From Clostridium massiliamazoniense (GTDB lineage: Bacteria > Bacillota > Clostridia > Clostridiales > Clostridiaceae): a stretch of 64,000 bases of DNA. The notes under the pieces are model-generated. The model made no database searches. It saw only the letters and a program-made list of their open reading frames with translations, and had not been told where the DNA came from. Each line of letters starts with the position of its first letter. Within the stretch, counting starts at the first letter, position 1. The position numbers and the translations under genes were made by a program. Below are positions 55,550 through 63,027 of the stretch, in pieces. The stretch is from contig NZ_LN879468.1 of NCBI RefSeq assembly GCF_001403635.1, positions 434,001 to 498,000 of the forward strand. Reading direction: 5' to 3'.

Positions 55550-56464
55550 ATGAAATTTCAGGTTAAAGTACCAGCTACTAGTGCTAATATTGGAGCAGGA
55601 TTTGATGTTATGGGAATGGCACTTGATATATATAATATATTTGAAGTAGAGGAAATAGAGACTAGTTCAGAAGTAATATTTGATGGATTTGAATTAGAAT
55701 ATTCAAATAAAGATAATATATTTTATAAATCTATGATTTTATTATTGGATAAATATGAATATAAATATAATGGATTTAGAATATCATTAAAAGAAAATAA
55801 TATTCCTATAGCTAGAGGACTCGGAAGTAGTTCATCTTGTATAGTTGGAGGATTAGTATCTGCTAATAAAATATTAGGTAATAAATTTACTAGGGAAGAA
55901 TTAGTTAAAGTAGCAACTGATATAGAAGGACATCCTGACAATGTATCTCCAGCTATTTTAGGGGGCTTAGTTGTAACAGTTGTAGAAGAGGATAAGCTGT
56001 ATTATAATAGAGTAGATATAAGTGAAGATATAAGTGAAGATATAGTATTTTCTTGCTATATTCCAAACTTTAAAATATCAACAGAAAAAGCTAGAGAGAT
56101 ATTGCCTAAAGAAATAAAATTAAGTGATGGTATCTATAATGTTGGACATAGTATGCTTACTTTGTTAGCATTTATAAATAAAGATTATGATTTGCTAAAA
56201 ATATCATGTAGAGATAAATTTCATCAAGATTATAGAGGTTCTTTAATAGATGATTATGAAAATATACTATGTAAATTTAATAGTTATGGTGCACTAGGAA
56301 CATTTATAAGTGGATCAGGTCCTACTATCATAGGTATTTTTAACAGCAAAGATATAGAAAAAAATACTATTAATATGAAAAAAGATATGTTAGCTTTAAA
56401 AAATGAGGTTAAACTTATTAATTTAATAGTAGACAATAAAGGGGCGCAAGTAGAGGAAAGGTGA
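55550..56464 (+). CDS. thrB: Homoserine kinase
   Basis: GHMP kinase that phosphorylates homoserine. 304 residues: KVPATSANIGAGFDVMGMAL, the ATP loop IARGLGSSSSCIVGGL, GHPDNVSPAILGGLV and a late GTFISGSGPTIIGIF. GAGGGATAG site at the thrC end. Its TGA overlaps the GTG/ATG region of the ACT gene. Order thrC-thrB matches product flow in reverse, common in Firmicutes. Confidence 0.96.
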   Translation: MKFQVKVPATSANIGAGFDVMGMALDIYNIFEVEEIETSSEVIFDGFELEYSNKDNIFYKSMILLLDKYEYKYNGFRISLKENNIPIARGLGSSSSCIVGGLVSANKILGNKFTREELVKVATDIEGHPDNVSPAILGGLVVTVVEEDKLYYNRVDISEDISEDIVFSCYIPNFKISTEKAREILPKEIKLSDGIYNVGHSMLTLLAFINKDYDLLKISCRDKFHQDYRGSLIDDYENILCKFNSYGALGTFISGSGPTIIGIFNSKDIEKNTINMKKDMLALKNEVKLINLIVDNKGAQVEER

Positions 56465-56466
56465 TT

Positions 56467-56907
56467 ATGATGAGTAGTCAGTTATTAGTTATTGATAAAA
56501 AGGTTTTACCGGAAGTATTTGAAAAGGTAATTATTGCAAAGAGACTTTTAAAGGAAGGAAAGGTTAAAGAGGTAACTGAAGCAACTAAGCAAGCTGGAAT
56601 TAGTAGAAGTGTATATTATAAATATAAAGATTATGTATTTGAGTTTGCAGAAACATCTCAAGGTAGAAAAATAATTTTTAATATGATGGTTACACATAAG
56701 CAAGGGGTACTTTCTAAAGTCCTTAATTTACTTTCAAAATACAATGGTAACATATTAACTATAGATCAAGGAATACCTATAAATAATTCAGCACACGTTA
56801 GTATAACTATGGATATTTCTTCAGTCAGTAAAGAAGTACAAGAAATTTTAGATGAAATAGATGCAATAGATGGAGTAGAAAAAGTTGAATTTATAGCTAT
56901 GGAATAA
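56467..56907 (+). CDS. UPF0735 ACT-domain protein (PheB-like)
   Basis: 146 residues. The N-terminal ~65 are helical and HTH-like (LLKEGKVKEVTEATKQAGISRSVYYKYKDYVFEF). The C-terminal ACT domain (IIFNMMVTHKQGVLSKVLNLLSKYNGNILTIDQGIPIN) suggests amino-acid sensing. This is the UPF0735/PheB family. Location after thrB hints at a threonine-pathway regulator. Start ATG 56467, seven bases from AGGAAAGG; GTG 56461 and ATG 56470 are alternatives. Followed by a strong terminator. Confidence 0.88.
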   Translation: MMSSQLLVIDKKVLPEVFEKVIIAKRLLKEGKVKEVTEATKQAGISRSVYYKYKDYVFEFAETSQGRKIIFNMMVTHKQGVLSKVLNLLSKYNGNILTIDQGIPINNSAHVSITMDISSVSKEVQEILDEIDAIDGVEKVEFIAME

Positions 56908-56917
56908 TAGGTTATAT

Positions 56918-56958
56918 AAATAGGTAAAGTAGTGTGACTACTCTACCTATTTGTTTTT
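56918..56958 (+). terminator. Rho-independent terminator of thrC-thrB-ACT operon
   Basis: AAATAGGTAAAGTAG (56918-56932) pairs with CTACTCTACCTATTT (56938-56952) with one mismatch, loop TGTGA, followed by GTTTTT. Confidence 0.88.
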
Positions 56959-57045
56959 GAATAAAATTAATTTTAAATGAAATAAAAGTTAATCTGTGGT
57001 AAAATATATTATCTGAGAAAAATTATTTTGAAGGGAGGTTCTTTT

Positions 57046-58191
57046 ATGGAAGTTTATTTTGATAATAGTGCTACAACAAAGCCTTATGAAGAGGTATGTG
57101 ATGAAGTATTTAAAGCCATGAAAGAATATTATGGAAATCCTTCTTCTTTGCATAGTTTAGGATTAAAAAGTCAAAGAAAGCTAATGGAAGCTAAAGAGAC
57201 TATTGCTAAAACTATAAATGCATCTAAGGAAGAAATACTTTTTACTTCAGGTGGAAGTGAAAGTAATAATACTGTGTTAAGAGGTTTGGCTAAGCCAGGT
57301 TTACATATAATAACAACAACCTATGAGCACCCAAGTGTTCTTGAAACCTGTAAAGAGTTAGAAGAGAATGGTGTATCTATTACTTATTTAAAAGTAGATT
57401 CTAATGGAAGAATAAATTTAGAAGATTTAAAAAATAATATAAGAAAAGATACTGTACTTGTTTCTATTATGCATGTTAATAATGAAATAGGTTCTATTAA
57501 TAATTTAAAAGAAATATCAAAAATAGTTAGAGAAAAAAGTAGTAGAGCGAAATTACATGTAGATGGAGTTCAAAGTTATGGTAAATTTAAAATTGATGTT
57601 AAAGAGTATGATTTAGATTTTTATTCTGCATCAGCACATAAAATTCATGGTCCTAAAGGTGTTGGATTTTTATATATGAAAAAGGGAACAGCATTAAAGT
57701 CATTAATAACAGGTGGTTCCCAAGAAGCTGGTAGAAGAGCAGGAACTGAAAATTTATATTCAATAATTGGATTTGCGAAAGCTGCAGAAATTACTTTTAA
57801 AGAGATAAATGAAAACTTTAATAAAGTAGAAAAACTAAAAACATATTTTATAGAAAAGCTTTCAGAAGTAAAAGATATAAAAATAAATAGTAATAATGAT
57901 GAGGTTACAAGTCCATATATATTAAATGTATCATTTTTAGGAATAAGAGCAGAGGTATTACTTCATATTCTTGAGGAAAAAGGTATATTTGTATCTACAG
58001 GATCAGCTTGTTCTTCAAAATCAATTTCGAAAAAAGGAAGTCATGTATTACATTCTATAGGATTATGTCCTAAGGAAATAGAAGGAGCTATTAGATTTAG
58101 CTTCTCTGGAGATAATACCTTAGATGAAGTAGATTATACAATTAATGCATTAAAAGAAGCGTTAGTATTTTTAAGGAGATTAAAAAGATGA
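57046..58191 (+). CDS. Cysteine desulfurase (NifS/IscS family) partner of ThiI
   Basis: PLP enzyme that takes sulfur from cysteine. 381 residues: YFDNSATTKPYEEV, TSGGSESNNTVLRG, DGVQSYGKFKIDV, PLP Lys in SASAHKIHGPKGVGF, SQEAGRRAGTENL and the persulfide Cys in VSTGSACSSKS. ATG 57046 follows GGGAGG. It overlaps thiI by four bases, as in the B. subtilis nifZ-thiI pair, so its sulfur probably goes to tRNA 4-thiouridine or thiamine rather than general Fe-S clusters. No iscR or iscU here. Confidence 0.92.
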   Translation: MEVYFDNSATTKPYEEVCDEVFKAMKEYYGNPSSLHSLGLKSQRKLMEAKETIAKTINASKEEILFTSGGSESNNTVLRGLAKPGLHIITTTYEHPSVLETCKELEENGVSITYLKVDSNGRINLEDLKNNIRKDTVLVSIMHVNNEIGSINNLKEISKIVREKSSRAKLHVDGVQSYGKFKIDVKEYDLDFYSASAHKIHGPKGVGFLYMKKGTALKSLITGGSQEAGRRAGTENLYSIIGFAKAAEITFKEINENFNKVEKLKTYFIEKLSEVKDIKINSNNDEVTSPYILNVSFLGIRAEVLLHILEEKGIFVSTGSACSSKSISKKGSHVLHSIGLCPKEIEGAIRFSFSGDNTLDEVDYTINALKEALVFLRRLKR

Positions 58192-59342
58192 AAAAGTTAA
58201 TATTAGTTAAATATGCACCAGAAATATTTTTAAAAGGATTAAATAAAAATAAATTTGAGAATAAATTAAGAGGTAATATAGAAAAAAAGCTTAAAGATAT
58301 AGATTATAAAATAATAACAGACCAAGGAAGATGGTTTATAGAATCAGAAAACCTAGAAGTTGCTATTGATAGAGTAAAAAGAGTTTTTGGTATAAAGGAA
58401 CTTGTTTTAGTTACTCAAGTTGAAGCTACTCCTGAAGCAATATATGAAGAAGCTTTAAATAAAGTAAAAGCAAGTAATGCTAAAACTTTTAAAGTTGAAA
58501 CAAATAGAGCTAATAAAAAGTATCCAAAAAACTCTATGGAAGTATCAAGAGAAATTGGTGGTTATGTATTAAAAGGTATGGCAGGTGGAATATCTGTTGA
58601 CGTAAGAAATCCAGAATGTCTTTTAAAAGTGGAAATAAGAGAATTTGGTTATGTTTGGACTAATAAAGATATAATAAAAGCTGTTGGAGGACTACCTTAT
58701 GGAATGAATGGTAGTACAATGCTTATGTTATCAGGCGGAATAGACTCTCCTGTTGCAGGATATTTAATGGCAAGAAGAGGTGTTGAATTAAATTGTGTTT
58801 ATTATCATTCACACCCATATACATCAGAAAGAGCAAAAGATAAAGTTAAAGAACTTGCAAAAATTTTAGCTGGTTATACAGGAAAGGTTAATTTAAATGT
58901 AGTTCCATTTACAGAAATTCAAATGGCTATAATAGAAAAATGTAAAGAAGATGAATTAACTATAATCATGAGAAGATTTATGATGAGAGTTGCATGTAAA
59001 TTAGCAGAAAAGCATAAAGTTCAATCTGTTTCAACTGGAGAAAGTATAGGGCAAGTTGCTTCTCAAACTATGGAAGGTTTAATAGTAAGTACTGATTGTG
59101 CTGATAGACCAATATTCAGACCATTAGTTACAATGGATAAAGAGGATATTATGGATATTGCAAGAGAAATTGGAACATATGAAACATCTATTTTACCTTA
59201 TGAAGATTGTTGTACAATATTCGTTCCAAAGCATCCAAAAACTAAACCAAGATTAGATGACATGAGAAAATCAGAAAGTGTTTTAGATATTGATGCATTA
59301 GTAGATAAAGCAATAGAAGAAACGGAAGTTTTTGTATTTTAA
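58188..59342 (+). CDS. thiI: tRNA 4-thiouridine synthase ThiI (no rhodanese domain)
   Basis: Adenylates U8 of tRNA and inserts sulfur. 384 residues: a ferredoxin-like/THUMP N-terminal part (LVKYAPEIFLKGLNKNKFE; FKVETNRANKKYPKNSMEV) and a PP-loop domain (LSGGIDSPVAGYLMARRG; STGESIGQVASQTMEGL). The C terminus EDCCTIFVPKHPKTKP ends the enzyme without the rhodanese domain of E. coli ThiI, so sulfur must come directly from the adjacent desulfurase. Overlaps that gene by four bases. Confidence 0.95.
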   Translation: MKKLILVKYAPEIFLKGLNKNKFENKLRGNIEKKLKDIDYKIITDQGRWFIESENLEVAIDRVKRVFGIKELVLVTQVEATPEAIYEEALNKVKASNAKTFKVETNRANKKYPKNSMEVSREIGGYVLKGMAGGISVDVRNPECLLKVEIREFGYVWTNKDIIKAVGGLPYGMNGSTMLMLSGGIDSPVAGYLMARRGVELNCVYYHSHPYTSERAKDKVKELAKILAGYTGKVNLNVVPFTEIQMAIIEKCKEDELTIIMRRFMMRVACKLAEKHKVQSVSTGESIGQVASQTMEGLIVSTDCADRPIFRPLVTMDKEDIMDIAREIGTYETSILPYEDCCTIFVPKHPKTKPRLDDMRKSESVLDIDALVDKAIEETEVFVF

Positions 59343-59349
59343 TTATTAT

Positions 59350-59386
59350 AAGGCTATATTCTATATTTAGATATAGCCTTATTTTT
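59350..59386. terminator. Terminator after thiI
   Basis: AAGGCTATAT (59350-59359) pairs with ATATAGCCTT (59371-59380), followed by ATTTTTAT. The minus-strand gene ends at 59385, so it may act both ways. Confidence 0.8.
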
Positions 59387-59870
59387 ATAGTTTCAATATA
59401 TATTTACATAAATTCTCTGGTTTTAATGATGCTGGAATATTATTTAGTTTTAAGATATCTTTTTTATAGTAGCCATCCCAAGGATAAATAGCTATTAAGT
59501 CATCTCCATAAATTTCCATAATATATTTTCCTTTTGTTTCAATATCTATATACATTTTATATAAAGATTTTTCTGGTAGGTAATCTTCAGTTAGGGTAGC
59601 CTCTTCTATTATTTGTCCATTCTTTAATTCATTAGTTAAATCTGTAATTAAATTTAAATTCTCTTCTTTTAATATAACTTCTTTATAAAAACTAGTCTCT
59701 AATATCCTAACTGAAAATTTTGAATTCTTCATATCATTAATTAAATTTTCTGTATAATAAAGTTCTTTAGGTTTCTTAGTTGAAGTAGTATATTCTTCTA
59801 TGGCACATCCTTTTAATATAAAGGATGAAAAAGCTATACATAAACAAAGATAAAAAATACATTTTTTCAT
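59385..59870 (-). CDS. Putative lipoprotein, 161 residues
   Basis: Not recognised. The start is set at ATG 59870 behind AAGGAGG on the minus strand, giving MKKCIFYLCLCIAFSSFILKGC. That is a signal peptide ending in LKGC, an imperfect lipobox (Lys at -2), so lipid attachment at the Cys is likely but not certain. The mature part is a small alpha/beta domain (SVRILETSFYKEVILKEENL; MYIDIETKGKYIMEIYGDDL; YPWDGYYKKDILKL). It converges on thiI and diverges from the pyruvate-kinase-like gene. Confidence 0.72.
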   Translation of the reverse strand: MKKCIFYLCLCIAFSSFILKGCAIEEYTTSTKKPKELYYTENLINDMKNSKFSVRILETSFYKEVILKEENLNLITDLTNELKNGQIIEEATLTEDYLPEKSLYKMYIDIETKGKYIMEIYGDDLIAIYPWDGYYKKDILKLNNIPASLKPENLCKYILKL

Positions 59871-60015
59871 TTTTAATACCTCCTTATATATCAATATTTT
59901 ATTTATGTAAAATATAGAACTTGTTTTTTATCATAATCAATATTTTTTAGAATATGTTATATTTTTGAGTTTAAAGTAGTATAAATTTATAGTAAGTAAT
60001 TATAGGAGAAGATTT

Positions 60016-61056
60016 ATGTATTTAATAGCAACTATTGGACCAAGATCCTGTGATAACGATACTATAGATAAAATAATATCTGGTGGAGCCAATGTTATAA
60101 GAATAAATTTATCTCATGGAAACTATGAAAATATAGATAAAGTTGTAGGATATATACGTAGAAATTACTTTTCGGTTAAATTATTAATGGATATACAGGG
60201 AAACAAAATAAGAGTTTCTAATAAAATAGCTGATTCTTTTTATGTTGATAAGGGTGATGAAATTTATTTTTGTAGTGAAGATGATATTGAGGAACTGTAT
60301 AGAAAATACAGTGAGAAAAGATTAATTCCATTAAGTATTTCAAGAGATAGGCTTTTAAAAAAAGATTTTAAAAAAATATATATGAAAGATGGAACAATGG
60401 AGTTTAAAGTAAAAAGTATAGAGGAAAATTATATAGATACATTATCATTAAATGGAGGTATGGTTAGACCTGAAAAAGGATGCAATTTGCCTGGTATAGA
60501 TAGAAGTGGATGGGGTATTACTGAAAAAGATAAAAAAGATATTCAGTTTGCTATTAATGAAAAAGCAGATATAATTTGTTATTCTTATTGCTCTAATGAA
60601 AAAGATTGCGAAGAATTTAAAAATGCAGTTTTTACTTCATTAAGAAGAGGAGATTTAATACCGAAGTTATTTGGTAAAATTGAAACTAAAGAAGCTGTAA
60701 TGAATGTTAAGGCTATGGCTGATAAATTAGATGGATTTGTTATAGCTAGAGGTGATTTAGTACCTGAGAGTAATTTAATGTCTATTCCTATAATACAAGA
60801 AAAAATAGCTTATGATTTATCTAAAAAAAGTAAAGAGCTTATAATAGCAACACATATATTAAATTCAATGAAATATGGAAATAAACCTACAGTTAATGAA
60901 TTAAATGATATATATAATATGGTAAAGAAAAATGCAACAGGGTTTATGTTAACAGGTGAAACTACAATAGGGAAAAAACAATATGAAGTAGTAAAAACAC
61001 TTGATAATATTTTGAAATATTATACTAAGATAACAAAAAAGATAAAGGCAAAGTAG
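60016..61056 (+). CDS. Short pyruvate-kinase-like protein without C-terminal domain
   Basis: 346 residues against 470-585 for pyruvate kinase. The barrel and part of the B domain are visible: ATIGPRSCD, VIRINLSHGNYENID, MDIQGNKIRV (usually DTKGPEIR), KLFGKIETKEAV with the catalytic Lys and metal Glu, VIARGDLVPESN (usually ARGDLGVE) with the metal Asp, IATHILNSM (usually ATQMLESM), PTVNELNDIYN and MLTGETTIGK. The allosteric C-terminal domain is absent. The core catalytic residues remain but several substrate or K+ loops are changed, so a different phosphotransfer reaction or loss of activity is possible. AGGAGAAG site before ATG. Confidence 0.8.
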   Translation: MYLIATIGPRSCDNDTIDKIISGGANVIRINLSHGNYENIDKVVGYIRRNYFSVKLLMDIQGNKIRVSNKIADSFYVDKGDEIYFCSEDDIEELYRKYSEKRLIPLSISRDRLLKKDFKKIYMKDGTMEFKVKSIEENYIDTLSLNGGMVRPEKGCNLPGIDRSGWGITEKDKKDIQFAINEKADIICYSYCSNEKDCEEFKNAVFTSLRRGDLIPKLFGKIETKEAVMNVKAMADKLDGFVIARGDLVPESNLMSIPIIQEKIAYDLSKKSKELIIATHILNSMKYGNKPTVNELNDIYNMVKKNATGFMLTGETTIGKKQYEVVKTLDNILKYYTKITKKIKAK

Positions 61057-61070
61057 CCTTTATCTTTTTT
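61036..61070. terminator. Bidirectional terminator between PK-like gene and rubredoxin
   Basis: AAAAAGATAAAGGC (61036-61049) pairs with GCCTTTATCTTTTT (61056-61069). The left arm lies within the end of the PK-like coding region. Confidence 0.85.
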
Positions 61071-61081
61071 CTATGCATTTA

Positions 61082-61240
61082 TTATTGTTTTTTAAAGTTA
61101 TCTTTTGTAACTTTACATAAAGGACAAACCCATGTATCAGGTAAGTCTTCAAAAGCTGTTCCAGGAGCTATTTCTTGTGAAGGATCTCCTTTTTCTGGAT
61201 CATAAACATAACCGCATACTAAACATATATATTTATCCAT
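61082..61240 (-). CDS. Rubredoxin
   Basis: 52-residue electron carrier with one Fe bound by four Cys: [14 protein letters not shown] near the start and [13 protein letters not shown] near the end, with the conserved aromatic core and [20 protein letters not shown] lies ten bases before the ATG on the minus strand. In anaerobic clostridia rubredoxin serves peroxide and superoxide reduction and other redox reactions. Too short for many gene callers. Confidence 0.97.
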   Translation of the reverse strand: MDKYICLVCGYVYDPEKGDPSQEIAPGTAFEDLPDTWVCPLCKVTKDNFKKQ

Positions 61241-61394
61241 ATTAGTATTAACCTCCTTAATTAATATTTTAATTTAGCTTTTCCGTTGTAATATAATATT
61301 ATTCTATGAATCTAGAAAGATTTCAAACTTATTTAAAATATGATTATAATAACATTTGATTTATTAATATTATACAAAAAGTAGGATGATTTTA

Positions 61395-61552
61395 ATGATG
61401 AATAATTTTGAAAAAGAAATGCTCCCCCAACAGAAATTAAGAATAATAAGAGAAGAAAGAATCATGAACGTAATTTAGAACTAGCTAGACAACAACCAAA
61501 TATTAAGTTCCCTAAAAATGAATTATTAGAAAAGATGAAAGAATTTAATTAA
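61395..61552 (+). pseudogene. Frameshifted small gene, about 52 residues
   Basis: ATG 61395 begins MMNNFEKE and runs to a stop at 61476. Another frame, open through the second half, reads APPTEIKNNKRRKNHERN and ends KNELLEKMKEFN with a stop at 61550-61552. One extra A near 61416 would join both into one basic protein. The family is not recognised. It may be a phage or plasmid accessory gene, decayed, or a sequencing slip. Ribosome site weak. Confidence 0.45.
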
Positions 61553-61623
61553 ATCTTTTAAAGTTATAGTACCGATTTAGCTTAATACTTTCTTTTTTAT
61601 TATATAAATTCCTAAAAATAAAT

Positions 61624-61661
61624 TTTAAAGCTAGTAGGAAAAATATTTACTAGCTTTAAAA
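61624..61661. terminator. Hairpin terminator, probably bidirectional
   Basis: TTTAAAGCTAGTA (61624-61636) pairs with TACTAGCTTTAAA (61648-61660), flanked by T and A tracts. It separates the broken small gene from the minus-strand hydrophobic ORF. Confidence 0.75.
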
Positions 61662-61710
61662 TTTTACAAGTAGTTTTTATAAATATAGTTAAATATATAT
61701 CATTTCTAAT

Positions 61711-61821
61711 TTAAAATTTATAATTCATTAAAAATTTCATTATTAAAATATATGTAAGAAATAATAAAATAATTAAGGTTATACCACCAATTACTAAAAG
61801 TACTAAAAGACTAATATCCAT
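61711..61821 (-). CDS. Hydrophobic micro-protein, 36 residues
   Basis: Minus-strand ORF behind GAGGTGATTAT-ATG, with one membrane helix (SLLVLLVIGGITLIILLFL) and a short basic tail ending MKFLMNYKF. No family recognised. Size and shape recall type I toxins or small membrane regulators. It lies just upstream of, and divergent from, the holin remnant. An antisense RNA partner is not visible by eye. Confidence 0.5.
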   Translation of the reverse strand: MDISLLVLLVIGGITLIILLFLTYILIMKFLMNYKF

Positions 61822-61995
61822 ATAATCACCTCATTATAATTATTAACAATTTATTAAAGGCTCATACTAACATAATAATGATAATATAGTGTTATAAAAG
61901 ATGATGAAATAATGAAATAGATTATAGTAGATTCTAGAGGAACTCAACATTAGCTTCAAAAATAACTTTAAAAAAGAAATTGATGAGGTGATAAT

Positions 61996-62224
61996 ATGGA
62001 ACAATTAATAACAAATTTAAGTTTTCCAATTGCTGCAGTATGTGGTTGTGCTTATTTTATATACACAACTAACCAGCAACAACGAGAAGATAATAATAAA
62101 AGAAAAACTATTTGCACAACTAGATAGATTTGGAGAGAGTTTAGATAGTTTCAATACTACTTTAATTAAGATAGATGCTAGATTAGAAGTAGTAGAAAAA
62201 AGGTTTCAGGGGAGGGAAAATACT
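61996..62224 (+). pseudogene. UviB/BhlA-family holin, frameshifted
   Basis: ATG 61996 follows GAGGTG and reads MEQLITNLSFPIAAVCGCAYFIYTTNQQQRED, the membrane half of a UviB/BhlA-type holin, then hits a stop at about 62125. The second half, KLFAQLDRFGESLDSFNTTLIKIDARLEVVEKRF, is intact in another frame. One missing base near 62103, in AAAAGAAAAAC, accounts for the break. In the second frame there is no stop before the amidase, so the tail would read into it. Confidence 0.75.
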
Positions 62225-62923
62225 ATGGTTATAACAGGAGATGCTGGACATGCTCTAGTTGGAGCAGTAGGAGCTAGAGGAAATGGATTGAAAGAAGAAG
62301 TTGAAGCAAGAAAAGTTTTAAAAAGACTTGGAGAAATGCTTATAGAACATGGTCACCAATTTAAAGATTGTAAATGTGATAATGAATATAATAAAGATAA
62401 ACAATTAGAAAGAATAGTTACAGAAGCTAATAAATATAAAGCCGATTTATTTCTATCTATACATCTAAATTCATATAAAAATTCAGAAGCTAATGGTGTA
62501 GAAACTTTCTCATTAAGCACATCAGGAAAAGGAAATGAATATGCTAAAAATATTCAAAATGAACTTGTAAAAACTATTGGATGGACTAATAGAGGAAAAA
62601 AAGAAGCTAATTTCTATGTGCTTAGAAAGACAAGTGCTCCAGCAGTGTTAGTAGAATTAGGATTTATAACTAATAAATCAGATATGAATAAATTTGATGT
62701 AGAAAAAATAGCTAAAGCAATATTTAAAGCTATTACTGGAACTAATTATATAGAAAGTAAACCATCAGCACAAACTCCAACTACCAATAAAAATAATATT
62801 TATAGAATTTTTGTTGATGGTGATCAACAAGGAACTGCTTATGCAGACCATAAAAATATTTTAGGTATGGTTGAAGCTGCTCTTAAAAATAATGTAGGCA
62901 TTATAGAAATTAAACAAAAGTAA
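62225..62923 (+). CDS. N-acetylmuramoyl-L-alanine amidase (Amidase_3), phage-type endolysin
   Basis: 232 residues. Zinc amidase domain: ITGDAGHALVGAVGARGNGLKEE (first His), the Glu in VEARKVLKRL, LFLSIHLNSYKN (second His) and AVLVELGFITNKSDM with the catalytic Glu. A linker with Pro/Thr (SKPSAQTPTTNK) leads to a ~45-residue C-terminal domain (NIYRIFVDGDQQGTAYADHKN) seen in clostridial lysins. GGGGAGGG is eight bases before ATG 62225, marking the real start although the frame is open farther upstream into the holin remnant. No signal peptide, so release would need a holin. Confidence 0.88.
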   Translation: MVITGDAGHALVGAVGARGNGLKEEVEARKVLKRLGEMLIEHGHQFKDCKCDNEYNKDKQLERIVTEANKYKADLFLSIHLNSYKNSEANGVETFSLSTSGKGNEYAKNIQNELVKTIGWTNRGKKEANFYVLRKTSAPAVLVELGFITNKSDMNKFDVEKIAKAIFKAITGTNYIESKPSAQTPTTNKNNIYRIFVDGDQQGTAYADHKNILGMVEAALKNNVGIIEIKQK

Positions 62924-63027
62924 AATAAGAAAAGATGGTTGTATTTTATGCAAATACATATAGAAAAGATACCATTTTTCTATAAATAAATTCAATTTTA
63001 ATAAATTATTAATATTTAGGAAGAAAT

